Below, piece by piece: positions 12,070 through 23,095 of a stretch of 64,000 bases of DNA. Positions within the stretch are counted from its first letter, which is position 1. The number at the start of each line of letters is the position of its first letter. Under the pieces are notes generated by a model that saw nothing but the letters and a program-made list of their open reading frames with translations, did no database searches and was not told where the DNA came from. This DNA comes from Cyclina sinensis (Eukaryota; Mollusca; Bivalvia; Venerida; Veneridae): contig JAAONU010000019.1 in the NCBI GenBank assembly GCA_012932295.1, forward strand, positions 25,561,647-25,625,646, read 5' to 3'. Both the position numbers and the translations under genes were made by a program.

Positions 12070-15000
12070 GTAAAAATTAGAATTTCCCTGCGCCTTGAAA
12101 TTTGTATTATACTTTTACCCCATACTTCTCGAGGTGTTGTTCTAATCAATACGCACTCGTCTTTCGTACAAGTTGGAAAACACGAGTTCGTTTTGTCATT
12201 AATAATAACGTGAACGGGTCCATTGTTTTGGCTTAAAACGCAAATACATAGTTTTGTTTGTTAACGCGGATACGACATTCTGATTGTATGTAAACAGGAA
12301 TGCATTTATTTTTGTTCGATAGTTTGTGTACATCATTTTCGTTAACACGAATATATAACTACAGTAGTTAGATAGCGCAAAACTGTTGTTATGTTCAATA
12401 AACCGAATTCGTCTTTTGATGGATGTCAACAATAACTCGTGCGCTATTGGGCTGAGTAATCAACCAACTTTACACTTTTTGTTAAAACTTACCTTAGTTG
12501 TGAACTTCCAACTAGACATGCTTCACAATAGGGGCCTTCGCGCGGGATCATTACAAGGAAGTTATGAACATGTTAGTTACCTTTCTAGAAAGCAACATGC
12601 ATAATGAAGAATGGTTTATAATTTGAGAGGGGCTTGGTTTGACTGGCCAAGAACTTGCGCTGTAAATGCGAGACAAAGAGGGGGAGGTCTTTTCACTAGA
12701 AGAGAGGCTGCAAAGAAGAGAAGATGAAAGAAGAAAGTTGGAAATCCAGTTCTAATTACAAAAAAAGAGCAAAAGCTAAAAACCAAAAGGCTTCGACTAA
12801 ATAGTGGAGATGGCGAGACTATCAGCAAGATAATGCGTCTGAAATCGTCAACGTTTTTCGAAACGCAAGACAGCATTGATACATACTTTGATAGAATCGA
12901 GAAATTGCCAAGAGCTAAAACTAGAAGGGATGATACTTGACTATAAGCCTAATTTCCGTATAAACTTGAAAAGGGTTAGAATTCCAAACAAGCATGCTTC
13001 ATCACAGGCATGTGATTACAACGCCTTGAAAATAGCGGTACTTCAACGGTATCAGCCAACCTAAGAAGCTTCGGAGCAAAGTTCCGGACCAGACAAGGGA
13101 GTTGTTAAACAGAGTTATCATTACTATTTGTGTGTGTTATTAAGTAAAAATTAATAATTGAAGAAGAAACGGGATGATGATAGCTCAAGCAATAAAAGCT
13201 TACATACCATAGAAACATGTAGATTTGTAACATTTCCATTTTTAATTTGTTTTCAAAGAAATAAGTTTATGAGTTATTTTGACCTTATACATATATACGT
13301 ACACAGATATATACACATCTACTTTAAACATTTTGTTATTAGAATTTATTTTCATTATGTTATCTTTTGCCAGAGAAAATATCGTTAATATCGGAGATGT
13401 GAAGGTGTTAACTGGCACCAGTTGTGAAATGACTGTCGTAAGAAAGACACATGGTCAGAGAAGATGGAAGCATATCATCATGATAACAATCTGACGGGCA
13501 AGCAAAATTTGTTCCTGTTGCCAAGACTGGTGTCGATACACCTTATTACACAGGTGAGGTAAAGCAATGGTCGCTTAGACACTATTCTGCCACCTTGTTG
13601 TAGGAAATTTACTAGGTGTGTTATCCAAGACCACCAAGCATAACCTGGCCAAAAGCAAATGACTCAGAGTTGCTTCAGAAGTAATGACCCGAATAATAAA
13701 TCCATTGAAGGAGGACATCTTTCGGCTAGGAACACAGAAGATGTAATACTGTCGATTTCTTTTGGCAAAGAATTACTGGAAAATGCTATGTTGTCATAGA
13801 TGAGCCTTTGCATCGGGTAGCAATAAACATAACAGGTCCAGTTGTACCAATTTCTGACAGCGGAAAGTGGTACATTCTGACCGTAGTAGGCTATCAGTGC
13901 CTTTGATGTCAATCAAATAACACTTCACAACGCCATATAATATAATATAAGTGCATTGAATTATGTGAACGCATAAACAGTGTTAAAAATATTCTGAAGA
14001 AGTTGTATTTAGAAAAATCGAGAGATTTGAAAAAATACCTTGCTACTTTTTTATTGCCTTTAGAGAAGTGCCGCAAGCCTGTACGGGATTTTCACCATTT
14101 AGATTAATTTATGGTAGACAGGCCGAGGTCAATTGTAAGTGTTAAAAGAATTTTGGACAGAAGAAAACACCATAGACGAAGAACATTTAACTTAGAACAT
14201 AAGAGAAACCTTGCAACTGACACGAGCTCGTATACTGAGATCAAAAGAGTTCAAAAAAACGTTAATTTTACAAACTATGCCTCAGAAATTGGGATCGGAG
14301 CAGCCTTTGTTGTTTCATGTTGCCTTTGGAAACAAGAAGCTACTTCCCCGAGAGAAGAACTACTTTAGAACAGAAAGAGCGATATTATTTGGCATCTAAA
14401 TATCCAAAAACAACTGTATAGAAAAAAAATCATTTATAAGACGGAGGCAGCGCCTTAACTTCTATCCTGAGAATGGGAGAGTAACGCAATGACCTTTATT
14501 CTTAAAATAAACTCACAGGAGAAAGACAATAAAAGGATCCGAAAACCTCATAGCCGTCTATCAGACCAGAGAAGGAAATGTAGAGGTACCGAAGATCTAA
14601 AAGAAATACACAATAGTCTATCAGCCAAAAACATCAGGCAGAATCATTCTTGAGTAAAAAAGCAGAAAAAAAAGAATATTTTTTCCAGAAAAAAATTTTC
14701 AAGAATAGTTTTTGAGTTATAAAAAAAATGCTGCTTTTTATTACACAGAAACGTTGTTTATAGAAACACAACTTTCGGTTGTGTATATGGCGTCGTCAAT
14801 AGTAATGAGGTCATGAAATTGATGATAAATCCAGGAAAAAATCATATTCTCCAAAACAGGAACATTTCTGATACTACTAGTGTCAAACAGTTGGCTAAAA
14901 AGCCGAATAAGTCAAAGAGATGCAGCAAAGCAAAGAAGCGCAATAGGTCATAGAAGCGCAGTAAGTCCAAAAAGCGCAGCACGCTTAAAACACAGCCGGT

Positions 15001-18000
15001 CAAAGAAGTATAGTAAGTCCAGGAGGCGCAGCAAGTCTAAAGAGCACAGAAAGTCCAGAAAGTCTAAGAAGCGCAGTAAGCATATGAAGCGCAGCAGGTC
15101 TAAGCAACGCAGCAAATCCAGAATGTCAGAAAATACAGGAAGCGTAGCAAGTCTAAAAAGCACAGCAAGTTTAAGTAGCAAATTTGGATACGCTACCGAT
15201 TATTATACCAACTATTAAAGACATGCTCATCTTGGTTAGTGAACTTCTTACCTGACAACGCTTGACAATGGAGCACGACAATAACAAAACATAAACTCGG
15301 CTTCTATTTCGTAGTGAGACAAGCTGTTATAGACAGTTGGTACAAAACTTAAGCCATACTTTATTATTTTAAAAGACCTTATGTGATTTGATAAAAATGG
15401 CGCTCAGGCACTTAATGCAACGACATGTAATTTTTCCATTCATATGTCTATATTCTATGTGGACAAAATAATACTGGATTCAAGTTGTTTCAAAATTTCC
15501 AGTCTTACTGTTCCAAGATATAAAATGGTTTTCTTTTCGTTTTTAGATCAATGCTGTTTTCTTTGTTCGACACGGTGGCGAATCTGCCTCTACATCTTCC
15601 TCAGCTTCACTCTCCTGTACCTGCACAGAGTAAACCTCAGTTTAGCCATTGTTTGTATGGTTGACACCACAGGAACATACACTACGCCGATTCATGACAA
15701 TAAAAGTGAAACAGATCGCCTGAATACAAACAGTTCTGAAAATGAATATCGTAACATCTCCAATAACTATATCTCAAATATCGTCATAAACGACGTCGGA
15801 GAAAGAACAACCATTGATACAGAGATAAATGTTCATTGTAAAAGTGGGATTTCTGAAACCGGTGGGGTAGGAAACAAGTAAACCTTTAGACGAAAATCAA
15901 CCAAAGATACAGCAGTTTAATTTAACTAGAAAAGAGTACTTTTACACTACAGAAGAAATGCGTCTGAAATTTATACTTAACGGATGACTACTCTGTCGGT
16001 AACTTCAGCCATGACATTAAATACCAGTAGCTTGTCCAAACTTTGAGTTAGTGAATATTTTCCTGTTTAAAACTTGGTCAATAATCCTCTAACGTTTAAC
16101 GAAACGGGCGAAATGATATTTTTAAAAAGTTGTAGTGTAGAAGACTTGAATAAAATTTTTATATTTTCAATCAATAACATTTATTGCCCAAACACTATCC
16201 TCTTCATCCAAGGTTTATACAAAAAATATCATTAAAATTTCATTAAAAAATATTGTTAATTAATAGGACTGGACACCGGAATTGCAATGGCAGAAGACCG
16301 AGATACCCTTCCTCCTTGATTCATATTTCTATGGATGCTTCTTTACGCAAATTCCCGCGGGAACCATTGCAGACATTTTTGGCGGGAAACACATTATCAC
16401 ATTCGCCATGTTGCTCACCGCCACTTGTAGTTTATTAACACCAATCTGTGCTCGAACCAGTATAATTCTTGTGTTTGTTCTGAGAATTACGATTGGTCTT
16501 GCCGGAGTAAGTTAGAGCGCTTTAATTTTGCTGGCCTTGTTTATTACTTAAGTGTATGATTTTGTTCCTTTAACTGTTTTAGTTTTGTAAAGAATTATGT
16601 TTGTGAAAGCTTGTAATGTCAATTCAAGCACTATACATTTGTTTATATATTGCTGGTTAAATTAATCAAAACATTAATGTGGCTCATTTTCAAAATCAAA
16701 AAAGTTTTCACAGACAAATAGGCATATTTATAATTTAATGCTTTTTGATTATTTAAAATCTATTATTATAATGTTAGATCTATGTATGGTTATTTTCAAT
16801 TTTGTATGTTTTTCCATATTATTCTCATAATTCGTGATGAAAACTGCCGTCTTTAACAGGGCATTATTATTGTTATTTTTCTTAAAATGTATTTTCATTA
16901 TCAACATCATTTTTAACATATTGACATCATCATCATTAGCAATAAAATCGTAAACAGTATCATCATTATGATTTGCACAGGGTGCGTTCATTCCAGCTGG
17001 TATGTCCATGCTGAACGTCTGGGCAACACCAAATGAACATCCGATGATGATTGCAGTCGTTTCTTCCGGTATGTTGACAAACCTTGCTTCTGTTACGGTA
17101 ATAAGGGCAATATCATAAAAATTCTCGGTATAATGGTGTGGATATAGTTTTAGGGTACAAGAAATTACAGTTTGTAGACAGAGAGAGACAGAGTGAATTA
17201 AGTCATATCGTGAACAACCTACCGATGGTTCGAAATTCCGGGAATCTTTTAGTTAATAGAGCTATTTATACCAGAAACGTCTGATGTCGTCTTTAGAAAA
17301 TTTAACATAAAATTTCCTCATATTATATTTAAACCAAAACGCTCCAAGTTTTATACTAATTAAAAACGTGTTGTCACATGACTTCAATAAGCTTTTCGTC
17401 TGCAGGTTTTTTGACAGGAACTATCATCGCTTTCTGGACATCCGGATTACTTTGTGTCTACGGGTTTGACAACGGTTGGCCTTCAATCTTCTACATACAT
17501 GGTAAGGTTGCTGCTGCTGCTGCTGCTGCTGCTAGAATTTAATAAACATATTTGAAAGCCATTGCATGCAAGTTACTTATATTTTGATCATAAAAATAGC
17601 ACACGAACATTTCAGCTTTTAATATGAACAAATTCAAAATAAGATTTAGAATTTTATACGTCAATGTGTACACATATGTCTTTACTGTTTTATTCAACAT
17701 CTTTTCTAGGTGGTGTAACGTTGCTGTTTACATGTGTGTGGATCTTTGAAGGATATAGCCATCCGTCGCAGCACCCAAGGCTCACCGCAGAGGAACTTGA
17801 ACACATACAGAGGTCAAACCCTCGAGCAACTAATGTAAAATATATTTAATGCTAATGAGTTTAATTATATGTTTTGAAATAACAATGTTTCGTTATTTTT
17901 CAAACTACTATAAAAATAAGCGAGGAAGAAAACATTAACAAAATCTATGTATTAAACTGTTTGAAAAGGATTTAGAATAATTATATGTCTGAGCAAAAAT

Positions 18001-21000
18001 TTACAGTATTTTACAGTAAAATCTTAAAGCCAGTTTCATGTCATAATTATTTCTTGTGGTAAAAGTACCTTAAAATTTCAAGAATATTTTTATTGTTCTT
18101 ATAGTCTGTTTATACGGGTCACAATTTTTAACGTTACCCAGTATTTAACGAATACAATTTATTAACGTTCAGATACCCAGTATTTAATGAATACATTTTT
18201 TTAACGTTCAGATACCCAGTATTTAACGAATACAATTTTTTTAACGTTCAGATACCCAGTATTTAACGAATTCAATTTTCGAAAAGTTCTTACGATTTAT
18301 ATTTGATAAATGTGTTTTGATTGCGGTGAAAATTTGTAACATTCAAAATCTCGTTTCAGAACAAACGTCTGAAAACTCCCTGGAAAAGATTGGTGTTTTC
18401 AAAGCCTTTGTGGGCAACAATTATCGCACATTTTTCTTTCAACTGGAGCTTCTTTACCATATTAATCAATGTGCCTTTCTTTTTTGAAGAAGTTCTCAAG
18501 TATGATATTAAATCGGTGAGAAGTTTATCTGTTTTAGAGATTTGTTAAAATGTATTCAGCATTATTGGCATAAGCATAATAACTAGAAATGTAATTTCAA
18601 TTCTCTTATAGAAAAGACGAAACCAGAATTAGAAAATAAGATTAATCTTTCACTTAATATTTCACATCTTGAAATGAGGAATTTTCAACAAACTGATATT
18701 ATATGTTTACAGAATGGGTTGTATTCGGCAGTACTGTACGTTTTTGATATGATTTTTTCACTTTTCTCTGGGAAATTGTCAACAATTGTCATTAAAAGAC
18801 AATATTTAGGACATCTAGCTACGAGAAGGGCATTTAACTCTATCTGTAAGTCAAAATATTTTTATAAAAACTTTTTAAAAGCTTACAAGGGGGCAATGCT
18901 TAAATAACCAGCTTAGATCAGCAGAAAATTCGTGCAATCGTTAGCAAGATATTGACAATGAGTCTGGCTTTGAATCTTTTACAAATATAACATTTAAGCA
19001 GTTGACGAACATCCGTTTCTTTTGTTTAGATTAGAAAAAAACGATCATAATATATTGCTATTACTTATCATTATTTTCTTTTCAGCTGTCTTTGTTTTAA
19101 ATTGACCTTTTACATTAACTGTAAAACAGGGGCCTGTTGTATGAAGTAGAATGCATAACATTTCAAATCTGCTCAAGTATGTTATCCAGAATTTTATCAT
19201 TGTTTAAAATCAGTTTGCATCTTTCAGGTCTGTTCGGCATTGCAGTTTGTTTGGTATGTGCCGGTTACGTATCGTGTGGGGTACGGCATATAGCCGTGAT
19301 ACTACTCTGTCTTTCATCCATATTTTCAGGGTTTGTATTAGGTGGATTCTATGCAAACCACCCCGAATATGCGGGCCAGTGAGTAGAAATTGAATAAGTA
19401 ATTTTTCATGATATCGAGCATAAACTAATTGCATTTAGATTTAGACCACCAAGCATTGTTATAATGTTAAATTTTGAACAGATTTTAATAATTTCAAATA
19501 TCAAAAACGGAAAACAGTTATGAAAAATTACATTTCAGTTTGGCTTTACACGTTTTAAATTGGATATATATCGGTTGGTAGCCGATTTCTCTTTGTAGGA
19601 TTCTTAATGAAACATTTAGTCTAAATTCAAGAATTAAAGATTCTTTTTTATCACACATTCATTATTCTATTATTTTCAAGTTGGTTTTATTATACAAACG
19701 TAATTTATAAAACTAATTTCATTTTTTTAAGATTTGCTGGTACTGCGTTTGGAATAACCAACACTGCTGGTGTTATTGCATCTATTGTGGCGTCCATGAT
19801 GGCAGGTTTACTAACGCCAAATGTAAGTTTTACAGTGTCTGATCCTGTTATGTTTAGGACGCAAACAAACGCCAACTAATAGGAAGTTGGCAGTAGCAGT
19901 ACGCAGAACGTGAAGTTGGCAGTAGAAATTAAATCAAATGTGAAGTTGGCAGTAGCAGTAACAGCAGTAGCAGTAAGCAAAACGTGAAGTTGGCAGTAGC
20001 AGTAACAGCAGTAGCAGTAGACAAAACGTGAAGTTGGCAGTAGCAGTAACAGCAGTAGAAGTAAGCAAAACGTAAAGTTGGCAGTAGCAGTAACAGCAGT
20101 AGCAGTAGGTAAAACGTGAAATTGGCAGTAGTAGTAACAGCAGTAGCAGTAGGAAACTCTGGAAGTCTTTAAAGTGTTTTAAACAGTCACAGACCGGTGC
20201 AATCGAATCGGGATGGTCGTAAACTTTCTAGATTGACACCAAATTCCAGAAAAATTGCAATAATGTCACAAACAGTAGCAGACCGAAACAATGGACACGG
20301 GAGGGTCTGTTGATGTTTAAACATATTTTTTTTTTCATTAGAACTTTTCCAGATTTTTAAGGGTCTAAATCTAAAATTGACATTTTCTTGATTTTGGCAC
20401 CAAAATTCCTGAAAGTCTGCGAGTGTGTTAGAAATAGTCACAGACCGGTAAAATCGACACGGGAGGGTCTCTAAACATTAAAAATGACATTTTCCCGATT
20501 GGCACCAAAATTCCTGAAAGTCTGCGAGAGGGTCAGAAACAGTCGCAGACCTGTCAAATCGACTCGGGAGGGTCCTTAGACATCAAAACTGACAGTTTCT
20601 TGATTGGCACCAAAATTCCTGAAAGTCTGCGAGAGTGTCAGAAACAGTCGCAGACCGATTAAAGCGACTTGGGAGGGTCCCTAGACCTTATAACTGATAT
20701 TTTCCCAAGTGGCACCAAAATTGCTGAAAGTCTGCGAGAGTGTCAGAAACAGTCGCAGACCGGTAAAATCGACCCGAGAGGGTCCCTAGACATTAAAACT
20801 GATATTTTCCCGATTGGCACCAAAATTCCTGAAATTCTGCGAGAGTGAAAGAAACAGTCGCAGACCGGTAAAATCGACACGGGAGGGTCCCTAGAAATTA
20901 AAAATGACAATTTTTCCTATTGGCATCAAAATTCGTGAAAATTTGTGTCAGAAACAGTCGCAGACCTACGCAATAGACTCGGGAGGGTCTACTGATGTTT

Positions 21001-22174
21001 AAACATATTTTATTTTCATTGGAACTTTTCCAGATTTTTAAGACTACTGCTGTTACTGCTACTGCCAACTTCATGTTTTCTTTACTGCTACTGCTGTAAC
21101 TGCTACTGCAAACTTCACGTTTTCTTTACTGCTACTGCTGTTACTGCTACTACCAACTTCACGTTTTGCCTACTGCTCCTGCTATAACTGCTACTGCCAA
21201 CTTCACGTTTTCTTTACTGCTACTGCTGTTACTGCTCCTGCCAGCTTCACTTTTTCTTTACTGCTACTGTTGTTACTGCTACTGCCAACTTCACGTTTTG
21301 CCTACTGCTACTGCTGTTACTGCTACTGCCAACTTCACGTTTTCTTTACTGCTACTGCTGTTACAGCTACTGCCAACTTCACGTTTTGCCTACTGCTACT
21401 GCTGTTACTACTTCTACCAACTTTACGTTTTCTTTACTGCTACTGCTGTTACTGCTACTGCCAACTTCACGTTTTGCCTACTGCTACTGCTGTTACTGCT
21501 GCTGCCAACTTTTTGCATTCTGCTACTGCTGTAACTGCTATTACCAACTTCACGTTTTCTTTACTGCTACTGGTATTACTACTACTGCCAACTTCACGTT
21601 TGCCACTGCTGTTACTGCTTCTGCCAACTTCACGTTTTGCCTACTGCTACTGCTGTTACTGCTAGTGCCAACTTCAAGTTTTGCCTACTGTTACTGCTGT
21701 TACTGCTACTGCCAACTTCACGTTTTCCTTACTGCTACTGCTGTTACTACTACTGCCAACTTCACATTATTCTACTGCTGCGTACTGCTAATGCTCACTT
21801 CCTACATTGTTGCTAAGATTGAAATATAATACGAAATGACACAAAGTATACTTAAGTCATATAAGCAGTGACTGTAAGAGATCGGGATGTAAATTTTCTA
21901 TTTAATAAGATATACACTTGTAGAATCAAAAGCCATATAATTCAAAAACATATTCCATCAGATTTTTATACTTTCAGATGAAATCATAATGATCTGTCTA
22001 TTTTAGGGATTACAAGAAGAATGGCAGCGTGTGTTTTACCTAGCTGCAGGGGTGAATGTTATCGGCGGTATAGCATATATTATGTGGTCTGACGTGAAAC
22101 TTCAGCAATGGGCAATGAACAAGGAAGAAAGTTCTGTTGAAGGCGAATTAGCGGTGGAAATAGAAATAAAATAA
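11967..22174 (+). CDS. SLC17-family anion transporter, copy A (11 exons)
   Basis: Major facilitator carrier of the SLC17 group (sialin, vesicular glutamate and Na-phosphate transporters), expected in vesicular, lysosomal or plasma membrane and moving organic anions; the substrate cannot be told from sequence. Coding exons: 11967-12069, 15547-15866, 16267-16506, 16981-17068, 17406-17501, 17710-17834, 18360-18515, 18713-18845, 19228-19378, 19732-19822, 22007-22174. Phases agree throughout and give about 556 residues. Exon 2 has the signature HRVNLSLAIVCMVD in TM1, then the long extracellular loop with several N-x-S/T sites. Exon 3 has FYGCFFTQIPAGTIADIFGG, an MFS motif. The weak point is the start: the ATG matching copy B (12001) is out of frame by one missing base, and 11967 is an upstream in-frame ATG. 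Intron 1 holds a decayed gypsy element, and intron 10 a foldback element. Confidence 0.85.
12610..14400 (+). mobile_element. Decayed Ty3/gypsy-like retrotransposon fragments
   Basis: Several frames show fragments resembling gypsy proteins: a gag-like stretch (DSIDTYFDRIEK near 12860, ALKIAVLQRYQPT near 13026), a protease-like stretch with VDTPYYTGEV near 13530, an integrase-like stretch (LHRVAINITGP near 13809, then GKWYILTVVGY), the FSPFRLIYGRQAEV segment near 14090 and an RNase H-like KKLLPREKNYF near 14333. Frameshifts and stops separate all of these, reverse transcriptase was not found, and the RNase H-like piece lies after the integrase, so the element is rearranged or composite. Only a shorter gag-like relic is seen in copy B (61640-61960). 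No LTRs were identified. Confidence 0.6.
14900..15185 (+). repeat. 18-bp AGCGCAGCAAGTC minisatellite, intron 1
   Basis: Degenerate units of about 12-21 bp built on AAGCGCAGCAAGTCTAAG. In copy A one frame is open for 112 codons (14880-15218) and would be rich in Ser, Arg and Lys. The homologous array in copy B (62260-62690) is not open in that frame, so I treat it as an intronic minisatellite and not a gene. Confidence 0.65.
15547..15866 (+). CDS. SLC17 copy A, exon 2
   Basis: Encodes the cytosolic STRWRI, TM1 and the long glycosylated loop. Acceptor TTTTAG. I place the donor at GGG then GTAGGA because only this phase-0 exit joins exon 3 in frame; a nicer-looking GTAAAC site 15 bp later would shift the frame. 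Confidence 0.8.
16267..16506 (+). CDS. SLC17 copy A, exon 3
   Basis: Encodes DWTPELQWQ, then FYGCFFTQIPAG and GGKH (TM2-TM3 and the MFS loop motif), then LVFVLRITIGLAG. 80 codons, phase 0 both ends, donor GTAAGT. Confidence 0.9.
16981..17068 (+). CDS. SLC17 copy A, exon 4
   Basis: GAFIPAGMSMLNVWATPNE matches the family region before TM5. Donor is GTATGT inside TCCGGTATG; this phase-1 exit joins exon 5, whereas reading on to GTAATA would give a stop. Confidence 0.85.
17406..17501 (+). CDS. SLC17 copy A, exon 5
   Basis: Encodes FLTGTIIAFWTSGLLCVYGF, then DNGWPSIFYIHG, a membrane segment and the family's GWP loop. Donor GTAAGG, followed by a GCT repeat at 17508-17533. Confidence 0.9.
17508..17533 (+). 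repeat. GCT trinucleotide microsatellite
   Basis: About eight uninterrupted GCT/TGC units just inside SLC17 intron 5. Confidence 0.9.
17710..17834 (+). CDS. SLC17 copy A, exon 6
   Basis: Encodes GVTLLFTCVWIFEGYSHPSQ, then HPRLTAEELEHIQ, the P-x-hydrophobic-E motif leading into the central loop. Phase 1 in, phase 0 out. Confidence 0.9.
18133..18285 (+). repeat. ~38-bp minisatellite, 4 units
   Basis: Four near-identical units containing ACCCAGTATTTAACGAATAC and TTTTTTAACGTTCAG, in SLC17 intron 6. Confidence 0.85.
18360..18515 (+). CDS. SLC17 copy A, exon 7
   Basis: Encodes TPWKRLVFSKPLWATIIAHF, then NWSFFTILINVPFFFEEVL: the P-W loop and TM7, typical of SLC17. Donor GTGAGA. Confidence 0.9.
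18713..18845 (+). CDS. SLC17 copy A, exon 8
   Basis: Encodes NGLYSAVLYVFDMIFSLFSG followed by a basic loop with TRRAFNSI, matching the family's TM8 and R-K/R-x-F-N segment. Confidence 0.9.
19228..19378 (+). CDS. SLC17 copy A, exon 9
   Basis: Two membrane segments (TM9-TM10) ending in GGFYANHPEYAGQ; the conserved N-H-x-(D/E)-x-A/G-x-(Q/P) stretch is present. Donor GTGAGT, phase 2. Confidence 0.9.
19732..19822 (+). CDS. SLC17 copy A, exon 10
   Basis: FAGTAFGITNTAGVIASIVA then GLLTPN, matching family TM11. Donor GTAAGT. The foldback element at 19880-21804 begins 57 bp into the following intron. Confidence 0.9.
19880..21804. mobile_element. Foldback element 1 with satellite arms
   Basis: The left arm (19880-20155) is a 44-bp tandem array of AAGTTGGCAGTAGCAGTAAC plus CAGCAGTAGCAGTAAGCAAAACGTG. 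The right arm (about 21040-21804) is the same satellite in reverse complement, with many more units. The outer 27 bp (TAGGAAGTTGGCAGTAGCAG...) match inverted at the right end in 24 of 27 positions. The core (20160-21040) holds seven or eight ~105-bp tandem units (CAGACCGGTAAAATCGAC, GGGAGGGTCCCTAGA, GGCACCAAAATTCCTGAAAG). It sits in the last intron of SLC17 copy A. No clear target duplication and no transposase ORF. Overlapping Leu/Thr-rich ORFs in the right arm are repeat artefacts. Confidence 0.7.
22007..22174 (+). CDS. SLC17 copy A, exon 11 and stop
   Basis: LQEEWQRVFYLAAGVNVIGG encodes the last membrane segment, followed by an acidic tail and TAA. W-x-x-V-F-x-x-x-A is the conserved family TM12 entry. 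A candidate AATAAA lies at 22319-22324. Confidence 0.9.
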   Translation, partial: GLQEEWQRVFYLAAGVNVIGGIAYIMWSDVKLQQWAMNKEESSVEGELAVEIEIK

Positions 22175-23095
22175 ACTTCTGATCAAGAAAACAGGTGATC
22201 AGATTCTAGTTTACAACTGTATATAGTAGACAATAGATAAGATCTTGCTGTAGAAACGGAAGAAACCTTTAAACAAATATGAAGTCACTTAAAATGAAAC
22301 AACTGAAATTAAGACATAAAATAAAACGAAAGTAAAACTACTTGAAGCACTTTTTTGTTTTTTAATTAATAGAAGGTTGTTAGAAAATGACAACAACATT
22401 TATGTAATATATATGTGTTTGGAAGCGTGTGAACCTCCTCAATGATGCTTCAAAAATTTTAGCATCAGCACTGTGTACAACATCTCATTGTGATATACGA
22501 ATTGATGTAAGTGGAAGTGTTAACCATACATATAAATCTTTAAACCAAGTGTATCTGATTATTTTAATTTATTATAGACGTCTTGCATCTGTGTTTAAGT
22601 GTATTTTCCGGATGATAATTTATTTATCAAAGCATCATACTGCCGTCTGCCGCTATTATTTTTATCAATGTATAAATTTTTCTATTATTCTTAGATATTA
22701 GTCAATAAATTGAATTAAATATTAAAAAACAAAGTAGATTTATTATCAACAAGAGCTATAACTGAGGAACCAAATTAGACAGCTCATGCAGAGTTTAGAT
22801 ATTTTAGGTTGTGCAAAATACAAAAAGCATCCTATTCCAGAGAAACTCCTGCTTCTTTTCCATGCTCAGTGTATAGTACTGATATATGGAACCATGGATA
22901 CATGGATTTCGCATGGTTTATTTTCATTTCTGTGTAGAAGTTAGGAATGAGGAAAGTCACTTTTAAATATAAAAATGTAGTATTATGCAACATGCTCAAG
23001 ACATAAAAAATCTAACGAACATAAAAGAAATTTGAGTTTTATAAAATATCAAACAGCTGCTGAAATGAAAACAGAATTGCTCTTTTTTATTTATT
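22175..23095. other. 3' flank of SLC17 copy A; no gene seen
   Basis: Contains a candidate polyadenylation signal AATAAA at 22319-22324 and AT-rich sequence. The ORF at 22429-22701 has no recognisable domain. Confidence 0.4.

Noticed and set aside
12001..12213. ORF starting MLRRQVRRTLLIK at 12001
   Set aside because: It is the +1 reading of SLC17 exon 1 caused by the missing base; the frame joining exon 2 is different.
15867..15881. SLC17 exon 2 donor at GTAAAC (15881)
   Set aside because: It looks closer to consensus and is conserved in copy B (GTAAAT), but its phase 2 exit shifts exon 3 out of frame.
17069..17100. SLC17 exon 4 extended to the GTAATA donor
   Set aside because: It would give phase 0, and exon 5 would then read into TGA immediately.
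21166..21829. Overlapping Leu/Thr/Tyr/Cys-rich ORFs of 120-147 codons
   Set aside because: They are readings of the CTACTGCTACTGCTGTTACT satellite arm of foldback element 1 in several frames.
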